Of a stretch of 44,058 nucleotides of DNA, positions 8,325 to 16,046 are shown piece by piece; the stretch's first letter is position 1; each line of letters starts with the position of its first letter. A model generated the notes under the pieces. It worked only from the letters and a program-made list of their open reading frames with translations. It searched no databases and was not told the origin of the DNA. A program made the position numbers and the translations under genes. This DNA is from Pelagibacteraceae bacterium AG-414-M23 (GTDB lineage Bacteria; Pseudomonadota; Alphaproteobacteria; Pelagibacterales; Pelagibacteraceae). The stretch covers positions 1 to 44,058 of the forward strand of contig QCLN01000010.1 in NCBI GenBank assembly GCA_003214525.1, written 5' to 3'.

Positions 8325-8936
8325 ATGAAAGAGCACAATATTTTAGGAGTAATACTGGCTGGCGGTAAATCTTCAAGATTTGGTAGCAATAAATCTTTAT
8401 CAAAACTAGCTAACAGTAAATTGATTGAACATATAATAAATAAAATAGATATATATTTTTCTGAAATATTGCTGATTTCAAATGATAATAATCTGAAAAT
8501 AGAAAATCAAAAAATAAAAATAATTGAAGATTGTATAAAAGGATATCTAGGACCATTGGTAGGGGTTTTGTCTGCCATTAAATATGCAAATTCATTTAAG
8601 AATAAATATAAATGGATAATAACTTTTCCTTGCGATACACCTTTTTTTGATAAGTTAATAATCGAAAAAATGATTGAAAAAACAATTACAACAAAAGAAA
8701 AAATTTATTTGATTAAAGATAAAAAGCAAAGACATAATATTTTTGGATTATGGAATACTAGCTTAGAGAAAATTTTAGAAGAGGATTTAAATAATAATTT
8801 TAGAAAAGTTGATTTATGGACGGATAAAATAGGTTGTAATTTTATTGAAAAAGATATTCAAAATGAAAATGAATTTCTGAATATTAATACAAGAGAAGAT
8901 TTAGAATTAGCAGAAAAAATTTTTAAAAAAAAATGA
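8325..8936 (+). CDS. mobA: MobA, molybdenum cofactor guanylyltransferase
   Basis: A 203-residue nucleotidyltransferase that attaches GMP to molybdopterin to make the MGD cofactor used by DMSO-reductase-family enzymes such as FdsA. The N-terminal GTP-binding signature G-V-I-L-A-G-G-K-S-S-R-F-G is at about residues 8-20. A conserved Lys follows (N-K-S-L), then G-P-L-V-G-V-L-S-A and the metal-binding F-P-C-D-T-P. These are the standard MobA motifs, and the length is normal. The stop overlaps the start of moeA (ATGA, 4 bases), so the two are coupled. The gene is divergent from the formate dehydrogenase operon, whose catalytic subunit is the only molybdenum enzyme in this window. Confidence 0.93.
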   Translation: MKEHNILGVILAGGKSSRFGSNKSLSKLANSKLIEHIINKIDIYFSEILLISNDNNLKIENQKIKIIEDCIKGYLGPLVGVLSAIKYANSFKNKYKWIITFPCDTPFFDKLIIEKMIEKTITTKEKIYLIKDKKQRHNIFGLWNTSLEKILEEDLNNNFRKVDLWTDKIGCNFIEKDIQNENEFLNINTREDLELAEKIFKKK

Positions 8937-10174
8937 TTTCATACAAAGAAGCCTTGAGAAAACTGGGTAGTTCAAAACTATCGATTAAATCTGAAACCAT
9001 TCTCTCTAAAGATTCTTTAAATCGAATTTGCTCTGAAAATGTTTATAGTAAATTTAATTATCCTGCAGCAGATAACACAGCTTTAGATGGTTTTGCTTTA
9101 AATTCAAATGAAAGTAAGAAAGCTAGTAAATATAATGTAACAAAATTGAAAATTTTAAAAATACTTGCAGCTGGAGATAATCCAAATACAAAAAAATTTT
9201 CTAAATTTTCTTGTATTGAGGTAATGACCGGGGCGATTATAAAAAAACCATTTAATACAATAATTCCCTATGAAAAATCAAAAGTAATTACCAAAAATAA
9301 AATTAATTATTTATTGATTAATAAAAAAATTCGAAAATTTAATAATCTAAGGTTTGCTGGTAGTGATTTTAAAAAAGGTCAATTAGTTTTAAAAAAAGGT
9401 AATATTATAAAAGCATCCGATATCTTAGTTCTAAAAACACTTGGAATTAAAAATATAAAAGTGAAAAAGAAACTTAAAATTGTTTTTTTTGCTACTGGAA
9501 ATGAAATCACAAATAATGAAATAATTCCAAATTGGAAGGTAAGAAATTCAAACGGCAGTTATATTAAAACTTTTTCAAAAATTCTTCCATTAGATATAAA
9601 AGAAAAAGGAATATTAAAAGATAATGATGAAAAAAAATTTCTAAAGGAGTTAAAAAAAAATATTAAATATAAAGTGGATATAGTAATTACCATTGGTGCA
9701 GTTTCTGCTGGAAAATATGACTACGTACCTAGAGTAATAAATAAATTTAAAGGTAGAGATTATTTTAAGGGTGCCAAGATAAGGCCAGGTAAACCAATTT
9801 TATTTTCAAAAATAAAATCTTCAACTGCTTTTTTTGGCTTACCAGGCAATCCTGTTTCTACAGCTGCATGTTTTAGATTTTTTGTTTTACCATTTATATT
9901 CAATTCTCTTGGATATTCTGGAGACGTTCCAATCAAAGCAAAATTAAAAAATAAATTTGAAAAGAAAAAAAACTTTACTAGATTTATCAAAGGCAAACTC
10001 GTAATTTCAAAAAAAGGTCAATCTGAGTTTGAAGTTTTTAAGGGCCAAGAGTCTTTTAAACTTAAACCACTAGCAAAATCAAATGTATGGGGACAATTTA
10101 ATAATGGTCATAGCACCTTTAAAAAAGGAGATCTAATTAACTGTCATACAACTTTTGGTGTAAATTTCTTTTAA
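8933..10174 (+). CDS. moeA: MoeA, molybdopterin molybdenumtransferase
   Basis: A 413-residue MoeA, which inserts molybdate into adenylylated molybdopterin. Conserved features are the N-terminal segment with A-D-N-T-A-L-D-G-F-A, the E-V-M-T-G-A-I-I segment near residues 95-103, the central MoCF-binding domain with T-G-N-E, and the G-A-V-S-A-G-K-Y-D-Y-V-P motif. The G-L-P-G-N-P-V-S-T segment follows. Length is close to the usual 400. The protein is very lysine-rich, as expected from the low GC content. It follows mobA with a 4-base overlap and ends the short operon; about 50 bp of AT-rich sequence without an obvious hairpin separates it from the next gene. Confidence 0.94.
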   Translation: MISYKEALRKLGSSKLSIKSETILSKDSLNRICSENVYSKFNYPAADNTALDGFALNSNESKKASKYNVTKLKILKILAAGDNPNTKKFSKFSCIEVMTGAIIKKPFNTIIPYEKSKVITKNKINYLLINKKIRKFNNLRFAGSDFKKGQLVLKKGNIIKASDILVLKTLGIKNIKVKKKLKIVFFATGNEITNNEIIPNWKVRNSNGSYIKTFSKILPLDIKEKGILKDNDEKKFLKELKKNIKYKVDIVITIGAVSAGKYDYVPRVINKFKGRDYFKGAKIRPGKPILFSKIKSSTAFFGLPGNPVSTAACFRFFVLPFIFNSLGYSGDVPIKAKLKNKFEKKKNFTRFIKGKLVISKKGQSEFEVFKGQESFKLKPLAKSNVWGQFNNGHSTFKKGDLINCHTTFGVNFF

Positions 10175-10225
10175 TTTTAAAATAAATTTTGTTGTTTAAA
10201 AATTTAATTAATAATAGAAATTGTC

Positions 10226-11131
10226 ATGCTCGATATAAAAGATCCTAAAGTTGCAATTCCTGTAGTTTTAATAGCTGGCCTTTTTTGGTCATTCGGGCCT
10301 TATGTTGTTAGACATATCGATGAGGCAAAACAACTCCCTTGGCAGTATTTATTTACAAGAGGAATTGTAATTTTCTTAATTTTAAATTTATTTTTGTATC
10401 TTGAAGAAGGAAATGAGTTTTTAAAAAATTATACTAAAATTGGTATTTCAGGTGCTATTGGCGGAGTTGGACTTGGTGTAGCAATGATTACATTTATTTA
10501 TTCAATCACCAATACGTCTGCTGCCGTAACATTACTTTGCCTAGCAGCCATGCCATTTATCACAGCACTACTTGGCTTTTTATTTTTAAAAGAATTCATT
10601 TCTGTAAATGTTTGGATTGCAATTATTATTGCGGCAGTTGGAATTATAATAATGTCAATTGATAACACGCACAAAAACACCTTTACAGGTTTAGTTTTCG
10701 GAATTGCATCTTCACTTGGTTTTTCTATTTTTTCCATATCTTTAAGATGGAGAAAAGAAACACCAAAATTTACAACAGTTGCAATTGCTGGCTTATTTTG
10801 TTGTTTTTTTTCGGCAGCAATGATTATGTTAAATGATTTAAGTTTTTTATCTACAGGAAAAAATCAAGCATTATTCGCTACCCATGGAACATTAGTTTGT
10901 ATTGGACTTATTTTATATTCAATTGGATCAAAAAATATTCCTGCTGCTGAGCTTACTCTACTATCCTTAACAGAAGTAATTGGTGGTATTTTTTGGGTAT
11001 GGATTCCAATTTTAGGAATTAACGAAATCCCAAGCCAAGGAACAGTTATTGGAGGTTTTTTTATTTTTATATCTATTATCTATTATAGTTTAATAATTAA
11101 AACTAACAGAAGATTTATTGGTCTCAATTAA
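10226..11131 (+). CDS. DMT superfamily (EamA) transporter
   Basis: A 301-residue membrane protein with about ten hydrophobic segments arranged as two EamA repeats, the second starting near residue 150. The helix-4 type segment with A-A-V-T-L-L-C-L-A-A-M-P-F and the later P-A-A-E-L-T-L-L-S-L-T-E are typical of drug/metabolite transporters. The substrate cannot be inferred from sequence alone. The stop codon directly abuts the ATG of the amidinotransferase gene (TAAATG), so they are almost certainly co-transcribed. Movement of an amino acid, guanidino compound or related amine is a plausible inference. The second DMT gene at 15115-16005 belongs to the same superfamily but is clearly divergent. 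Confidence 0.88.
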   Translation: MLDIKDPKVAIPVVLIAGLFWSFGPYVVRHIDEAKQLPWQYLFTRGIVIFLILNLFLYLEEGNEFLKNYTKIGISGAIGGVGLGVAMITFIYSITNTSAAVTLLCLAAMPFITALLGFLFLKEFISVNVWIAIIIAAVGIIIMSIDNTHKNTFTGLVFGIASSLGFSIFSISLRWRKETPKFTTVAIAGLFCCFFSAAMIMLNDLSFLSTGKNQALFATHGTLVCIGLILYSIGSKNIPAAELTLLSLTEVIGGIFWVWIPILGINEIPSQGTVIGGFFIFISIIYYSLIIKTNRRFIGLN

Positions 11132-12244
11132 ATGTCTGAAAAAGCAATTGTAAATAGCTGGAATGAATGGGATCCATTAAAACATGTTATTGTTGGAAGA
11201 GCTGATGGCGTTTGTATTCCAGCGCCTGAACCTGCATTAGATGCAAAAGTTCCAGAGGACTCAGATATGAGAGGTCAATATGGACCAAGAACGAAGGAAA
11301 CTATTGATAAAGGAAACGAACTTTTAGATAATTTTTCATCTATGTTAGAAAAACGTGGAATAAATGTTGATCGACCAACACCTATAAATTTTAATCAACC
11401 AATCTCAACACCTGACTGGAAAGCAGAAACAATGTTTGGATGCATGCCTCCAAGAGACGTTTTATTAACAGTTGGAAATGAAATTTTAGAAGCAACGATG
11501 AGTTATAGATGTAGATGGTTTGAATACTTGTGCTATCGACCATTGTTAAAACAATATTACAACGAAGATCCTAACATGAGACATGAAGCGGCTCCCAAAC
11601 CAAGATTAACTGATTTAGATTATAGAAAAGATTATCTGTCAGATAAAATTGGAGTTCAAAAAAGACTCGAATGGACTGAAAAAAAGTTTTTCGTAACAAC
11701 TGAAGAGGAGCCTTTATTTGATGCTGCAGATATTTTAAGATTTGGAAAAGATTTAATAGTGCAACATGGTTTTACTACAAATCTAAAAGGGATTGATTGG
11801 ATAAAAAGACACTACAAAGACCACAGAGTTCATGCATTAAATTTTCCAGGTGATCCTTATCCAATACATATTGATGCAACTTTTACACCTATTAGGGAAG
11901 GCTTGATTATTAATAACCCTCAAAGAAAATTGCCAAAAGAGCAAAGAAAATTATTTGAGAATAATGGATGGCAAATAGTAGACGCGGCACAGCCTGCTCA
12001 TAATTCACCTCCACCACTTTGCTACTCATCAGTATGGTTGTCAATGAACGTTTTAATTTTAGACCCTAAAACTGTTTGTGTTGAAAAGAGCGAGGTTTAT
12101 CAAGCTGAGCAATTAGATAAATTAGGAATGGAAGTTATTCCTGTTGAATTACGTGATGCATATGCATTTGGAGGAGGTCTTCATTGCTGTACTGCTGACG
12201 TTTATAGAGAAGGTGAATTAAAAGACTATTTTCCTAAACAATAG
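11132..12244 (+). CDS. Glycine amidinotransferase-like enzyme (AGAT family)
   Basis: A 370-residue amidinotransferase closely resembling animal L-arginine:glycine amidinotransferase. The catalytic triad of the family is present: Asp197 in F-D-A-A-D, His247 in P-I-H-I-D-A-T-F, and the nucleophile Cys352 in G-G-G-L-H-C-C-T. Segments such as S-V-W-L-S-M-N-V-L and N-S-W-N-E-W-D-P-L also match. AGAT moves an amidino group from arginine to an amine acceptor, giving guanidinoacetate and ornithine when the acceptor is glycine. The acceptor here is not certain; related bacterial enzymes use inosamine phosphate or lysine. The gene starts immediately after the DMT transporter stop. It is cytoplasmic with no signal peptide. 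Confidence 0.9.
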   Translation: MSEKAIVNSWNEWDPLKHVIVGRADGVCIPAPEPALDAKVPEDSDMRGQYGPRTKETIDKGNELLDNFSSMLEKRGINVDRPTPINFNQPISTPDWKAETMFGCMPPRDVLLTVGNEILEATMSYRCRWFEYLCYRPLLKQYYNEDPNMRHEAAPKPRLTDLDYRKDYLSDKIGVQKRLEWTEKKFFVTTEEEPLFDAADILRFGKDLIVQHGFTTNLKGIDWIKRHYKDHRVHALNFPGDPYPIHIDATFTPIREGLIINNPQRKLPKEQRKLFENNGWQIVDAAQPAHNSPPPLCYSSVWLSMNVLILDPKTVCVEKSEVYQAEQLDKLGMEVIPVELRDAYAFGGGLHCCTADVYREGELKDYFPKQ

Positions 12245-12264
12245 AAATGGTAAAATTAAGAAAA

Positions 12265-12492
12265 TTAACTAGGGTTTTGTTTTAAAAACTCAATATATTT
12301 TACAACTTCATTAAATTCCTCGTCAGATATATCTTTATAGCTTGAATTGAATTTATTTTTTACACAAATTGCAACATGCGCATAAGGGTTTCTTCCTTTA
12401 GGATGATTTGGGTGATCAGGTAATTGTCCCACGAGATAATCGCCTGCTTCCTGAATAATTTTCCAAAGCCTGCGTGAGTTTTCTTTATTCAA
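12265..12492 (-). CDS. Small conserved-looking hypothetical protein
   Basis: A 75-residue soluble protein that I do not recognise. It is predicted mostly helical, with a central loop rich in Pro, His and Gly (D-H-P-N-H-P-K-G-R-N-P-Y-A-H-V-A) and a later S-Y-K-D-I-S-D-E-E-F segment. Its balanced composition, with Trp, His and Cys, is unlike random AT-rich reading and supports a real gene. It lies 3 bp downstream of the coiled-coil gene on the same strand and is convergent with the amidinotransferase gene. No metal-binding motif or catalytic signature is clear. Confidence 0.6.
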   Translation of the reverse strand: MNKENSRRLWKIIQEAGDYLVGQLPDHPNHPKGRNPYAHVAICVKNKFNSSYKDISDEEFNEVVKYIEFLKQNPS

Positions 12493-12495
12493 ATT

Positions 12496-13218
12496 TTAAT
12501 GTTCAGATGATTTATCTATTTCAAATGTTTCAAGTTTAGTGGTTAATTCTTTTTTTATATCCGAATCATCATTATTATTTAAATTTAATTCATCTAACTC
12601 TCTTTGTCTTAACCTTTGATCTTTTAAATTTTCTTGATGCTCTTTCATTTTTTGTTCTCTATCATATTTTTCTTCCCACTCTTTAATTTTTAAACTCTCT
12701 AATTTTTTCCTTTCATGTTCTTCTAACTTAAATTCTTTAAGAATTTTTTCTTTTTTTCTTTTTTCTTTTAAATCTTTTTTATATTGATCTTCTTCTCTGG
12801 CTTTTAAATCGATATCTTTTCTAAATTGTTCATCACTTATAAGTTTAAGTTCTTTTTCTTTTAATCTTAAATCTTTATCTATTTGACCCAAGTCTTCATC
12901 TTTTTTTATCAATCTTTTACTCTCTATTTTTTGCTGTTCCTCTTTGATTTTAAGTTCTTTTTCTATAAGTCTAAGTTCTTCATCTTTTAGTTTGAGTTTA
13001 TTACTTTCCTTATTTAACTTTTCCTCCCAGGATATCAGTTCCCTTTTTTCTTTTATGATTTGATTTTTTTCTGCAATTTTTTTTAATTTAGCTTCATAAT
13101 TTTTTTTCTTTTCCTGATTTTTTTTATAATTACTATATGCATTAGTTATAGTTGATGAAGAAAATATAGTAATTCCAACTTTAGATTTAGTTTTTTTTTT
13201 CTTTTTTGACATGGCCAT
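12496..13218 (-). CDS. Highly charged coiled-coil protein of unknown function
   Basis: A 240-residue protein of which roughly residues 35-215 form a nearly unbroken charged coiled coil rich in Lys, Glu and Leu, with units such as K-D-E-E-L-R-L-I-E-K-E-L-K-I-K-E-E. The N-terminus is a lysine cluster (residues 4-13) followed by a short non-helical T/S/I/V-rich stretch (about 14-27). The C-terminus is acidic and Asn/Asp-rich. No signal peptide or membrane helix is seen. A second in-frame ATG six bases downstream (13212) is an equally good start. The gene is followed closely by the 75-residue gene. Coiled-coil low complexity would give misleading similarity hits, so no function is assigned. Confidence 0.6.
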   Translation of the reverse strand: MAMSKKKKKTKSKVGITIFSSSTITNAYSNYKKNQEKKKNYEAKLKKIAEKNQIIKEKRELISWEEKLNKESNKLKLKDEELRLIEKELKIKEEQQKIESKRLIKKDEDLGQIDKDLRLKEKELKLISDEQFRKDIDLKAREEDQYKKDLKEKRKKEKILKEFKLEEHERKKLESLKIKEWEEKYDREQKMKEHQENLKDQRLRQRELDELNLNNNDDSDIKKELTTKLETFEIDKSSEH

Positions 13219-13456
13219 AAATTTTTAAAGAAAAGATTTCATCAAATATTTTCTATTTTTTCAAGTATACGTTTTCTTAAATTTTATTTTTATGACTATT
13301 ATGGGTTCAACTACAAATTGTTTTTTTATTATTTTTTAAATAATTTTTTGATTTTATTGGATTATTAAACTTATTTGGTCGCATATTTTAAAATTAATGC
13401 TGTGGGTAAAAAACAAATTTTTTACAATCTTAATTTAATTAATATAAATTAATGAT

Positions 13457-13624
13457 GTGTCTAAGCTAAAAGAATTAATTAAAAAACACAAAAAAATAGA
13501 AACAGAGATAAAAAAACTCACAAAAGTAAGATTAAACGACAGAGCCTCATCATCATGGAATGAGCTTAGAATGTTAAAGAAAGAAAAATTATTTCTAAAA
13601 GATAGAATAAATTTTCTTAGGTAG
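13457..13624 (+). CDS. YdcH-like (DUF465) small protein, GTG start
   Basis: A 55-residue frame starting at GTG 13457 and ending at TAG 13622-13624. An in-frame TAA at 13445-13447 rules out a longer form. The C-terminal pattern L-R-M-L-K-K-E-K-L-F-L-K-D-R-I is the DUF465/YdcH signature (L-K-K-x-K-L-x-L-K-D-x-I), and the rest is a helical hairpin rich in Lys and Glu. These small alphaproteobacterial proteins are common and uncharacterised. The 238 bp between it and the coiled-coil gene (13219-13456) are AT-rich, with no convincing gene or hairpin; a promoter for this gene presumably lies there. The start codon choice rests only on frame limits. Confidence 0.72.
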   Translation: MSKLKELIKKHKKIETEIKKLTKVRLNDRASSSWNELRMLKKEKLFLKDRINFLR

Positions 13625-13640
13625 AAGTTTTTAAATCAGA

Positions 13641-13718
13641 TTATTGTTGAGTTGAATTATGATTTAAAGTTTCAGGTGTATCAGGATCTAGTTCTAGACC
13701 AGTAGGTTTAATTACAAC
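13641..13718 (-). repeat. Degenerate echo of the MFS transporter C-terminal tail
   Basis: Read on the minus strand, this stretch encodes V-V-I-K-P-T-G-L-E-L-D-P-D-T-P-E and ends at a TAA (13641-13643). The neighbouring transporter has A-T-I-T-P-A-G-L-E-L-D-P-T-A-E in its cytoplasmic tail. The DNA shares an exact 14-base block at 13683-13696 and 13856-13869, 173 bp apart. There is no start codon and an upstream in-frame stop, so it is not an independent gene. It looks like the remaining 3' end of a tandem transporter copy, or an older tail of the same gene displaced by an earlier stop. Confidence 0.6.
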
Positions 13719-13732
13719 TTATAATTGCTTTT

Positions 13733-15106
13733 TTATTTTGTCTCTATAGTTTCTGTTTTTGACTTTTCTTGTTGTTCTTTTTTATATCTGACACCTTTTC
13801 TTTCCAGCATTTTTTTAACTTTTTCAGTATATGGTTCTTCTATATATTCTGCTGTAGGATCTAGTTCTAATCCAGCCGGTGTAATTGTAGCTGGCACTGG
13901 AGTAAATGTTGAGTCTGGATTTTCAACAGTCTGTCTAACTTTCATTCTATACAAACCAAAAATTCCAATAAATATATGAATTAATATTAAAAAAGCAAAA
14001 AAACCATTCAATCCAAAAAATTCCATGAATAAAGAGCAAAGTATTGGACCACTTATAGCCCCCATACCAAAAATCAATTGAAGTCCACCACCTGCTGCAA
14101 CAAATTTTTCTTTTGGTACATAATCATTTGTGTGAGCAAGGTTAAGAGAAAATAGTGGCAAACATAAAGAAGTGTATAGCCCTACAAATAAAAAGAATAT
14201 AATTTTTTTGAAATCAAATTCATTCATCCAATAAATATTTTCTATTGGATCATTAGATACTAATATTGAAAGTAAAGCTAAAATTGCACTAGCCAAAGTG
14301 GTAACGACAATTACCTTACGTCTATCGTATATATCTGAAAAATAACCAATTGGACCTTGGCCTAATGCTCCAGCGATTGTTGAAATAAATAAGAGTATTG
14401 AAGTTTCTAAAAGAGTAAAATTAGCCTTCGTAGCATATACTGAAATAAGAGAAAAGAAAGCAGCGTGGATTAATCCTGTTGAAAAAGAACTTAAAGTTCC
14501 TAAAGGAGAAATTTCATACAATTCTTTAATACTTATAGTTCCAATTTTTTTAAATTTTGGTGCAGGTCTTTTTGTTAGAAGTATAGGAACTAATGCTAAT
14601 GATAATAAAACTGAAACTAAAATAAACGGTTCATATGCCGTAGGTTTGCTAATATTTAATAAAAGCATGCCCATAGCTAATCCAAAAAACATTACTATCA
14701 TGTAGGTAGATAAGAGTTGACCCCTATTTTTGTTTGATGCTCTATCGTTCAACCAGCTCTCAGCAACAACAAAGCAACTAACTATGCTAATGCCAGTGAT
14801 AAATCTACTTGCAATCCACATTAATGGATTAACATAAGCAACAGCGACTAAAGCACTAAGCGATGCAAGAGATGCAAAGGCAGCAAAAACTCTAATATGT
14901 CCAACTTTTTGAACTAAGTTTGGTGTTGTTTTAGATCCTATAAAGTATCCAACAAAATATCCTGACATAATAAAACCTGTTGTTAGAACACTAAACTCCT
15001 CCAACACAGATCTGATACCCATAATTTGCATTTGCAAACCATGTGCAACCATCATAATTCCAATTCCAAGAAACAGTGCCCAAGATTTTTTTACTTCTTT
15101 TTGCAT
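13733..15106 (-). CDS. Major facilitator superfamily transporter (YcaD-like)
   Basis: A 457-residue protein with about twelve membrane segments in residues 8-395. MFS marks include G-Y-F-V-G-Y-F-I-G with the following loop near residues 49-57, A-S-R-F-I-T-G-I near 98-105, and Q-G-P-I-G-Y-F-S-D-I-Y-D-R-R-K at the middle of the second half. The A-E-S-W-L-N-D-R segment after helix 4 is typical of the YcaD subgroup. A hydrophilic cytoplasmic tail of about 60 residues follows, ending in a Lys/Glu-rich coil. The start is 8 bp from the stop of the upstream DMT gene, so the two probably form one transcript. The substrate is unknown. Confidence 0.85.
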   Translation of the reverse strand: MQKEVKKSWALFLGIGIMMVAHGLQMQIMGIRSVLEEFSVLTTGFIMSGYFVGYFIGSKTTPNLVQKVGHIRVFAAFASLASLSALVAVAYVNPLMWIASRFITGISIVSCFVVAESWLNDRASNKNRGQLLSTYMIVMFFGLAMGMLLLNISKPTAYEPFILVSVLLSLALVPILLTKRPAPKFKKIGTISIKELYEISPLGTLSSFSTGLIHAAFFSLISVYATKANFTLLETSILLFISTIAGALGQGPIGYFSDIYDRRKVIVVTTLASAILALLSILVSNDPIENIYWMNEFDFKKIIFFLFVGLYTSLCLPLFSLNLAHTNDYVPKEKFVAAGGGLQLIFGMGAISGPILCSLFMEFFGLNGFFAFLILIHIFIGIFGLYRMKVRQTVENPDSTFTPVPATITPAGLELDPTAEYIEEPYTEKVKKMLERKGVRYKKEQQEKSKTETIETK

Positions 15107-15114
15107 TTAAAAAT

Positions 15115-16005
15115 TTATTTTGAGCGGTAAGTAGATTTTAATTGTGTTTTTTTAATGGCTAGGAAAGAATGAATTGCGATTGCTACGATGATTACAATCC
15201 CTCCCAAGATAGTCTCTGATGAAGGCTGCTCTTTAATCACCATCCACACCCAAATTGGCCCCAGGATTGTCTCTAGTAAAAAAAACAAGTTTACCTCAGC
15301 TCCCGTAATAAATCTTGGTGCAATAGTTACTAAAACAAAAGGTATAGCTACACACATTACACACATTAAAGGAACATAAATTAAATCTTTTCCTAGTAAT
15401 TCAAAATTTTCCACAAAGAAGAAAGCAAAAATGGCCACGCACAACTTACCTATTACAGCTGAAGGTACTAGGTCTCTATCTTTGGCATACCTTGCTATAG
15501 TTGCGTTACAAGCTAATCCAAATGCTGTAACAAAACCCAATAGGTCACCATAAATATTACCTAATTTAAGTGAGTCATGAAAAATATACAAACATGCTGT
15601 AAACGTAACCAATATAGCTACCCAAGTTTTTTTATCAGGTGCTTCTTTTAAAAATAAAGCTCCCAATATAGCCGAAAGCATAGGAGCTAAAGCAATCATT
15701 ACCAGTGTATTAGCAACATTAGTATTTTGTATAGATACTAGGAATGTAATATTGCAGGCAGCGAAGCTTACTATATACAATATACCCGGAAAACCTATGC
15801 CTAATAAAGCTTTTAAAAAATTATTCTTATAAAAAAATAATAGTCCAATTAAAACTAATACAAAAGGTATAGCCCCTCTGTAGAACAACATTCCCCAGGT
15901 TTCTATATTAGACAGTCTTATTAACAATGAGTCAGGAGTAATAAACAAAACAGCAATAAAAGCCATCAAAGAACCCTTTTGCTGGCTAGAAAGATTTTGC
16001 ATCAT
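15115..16005 (-). CDS. DMT superfamily (EamA) transporter
   Basis: A 296-residue membrane protein with about ten hydrophobic helices in two EamA halves. Signature pieces are R-G-A-I-P-F-V near residues 39-45, N-T-N-V-A-N-T-L-V-M-I-A-L-A-P-M-L-S-A-I in the first repeat, and the F-F-L-L-E-T-I-L-G-P-I-W-V-W segment in the second. The first residues are polar and the tail is basic, consistent with cytoplasmic ends. It lies directly upstream of the MFS gene (8-bp gap). Two transporters in one transcript suggest related substrates, but sequence gives no substrate identity. Confidence 0.87.
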   Translation of the reverse strand: MMQNLSSQQKGSLMAFIAVLFITPDSLLIRLSNIETWGMLFYRGAIPFVLVLIGLLFFYKNNFLKALLGIGFPGILYIVSFAACNITFLVSIQNTNVANTLVMIALAPMLSAILGALFLKEAPDKKTWVAILVTFTACLYIFHDSLKLGNIYGDLLGFVTAFGLACNATIARYAKDRDLVPSAVIGKLCVAIFAFFFVENFELLGKDLIYVPLMCVMCVAIPFVLVTIAPRFITGAEVNLFFLLETILGPIWVWMVIKEQPSSETILGGIVIIVAIAIHSFLAIKKTQLKSTYRSK

Positions 16006-16046
16006 TTATGCCTTTCCAAAGTATTTTTGCTAAGTTTATTTTATCA

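Noticed and set aside
12496-13218. Assignment of the coiled-coil protein to chromosome-segregation or TolA-like families
   Set aside because: Similarity to such proteins would come from Lys/Glu-rich coil composition, not from a defining domain.
13292-13339. Tiny ORF starting M-T-I-M-G in the gap after the coiled-coil gene
   Set aside because: Only 15 residues, no ribosome site, and expected by chance in AT-rich sequence.
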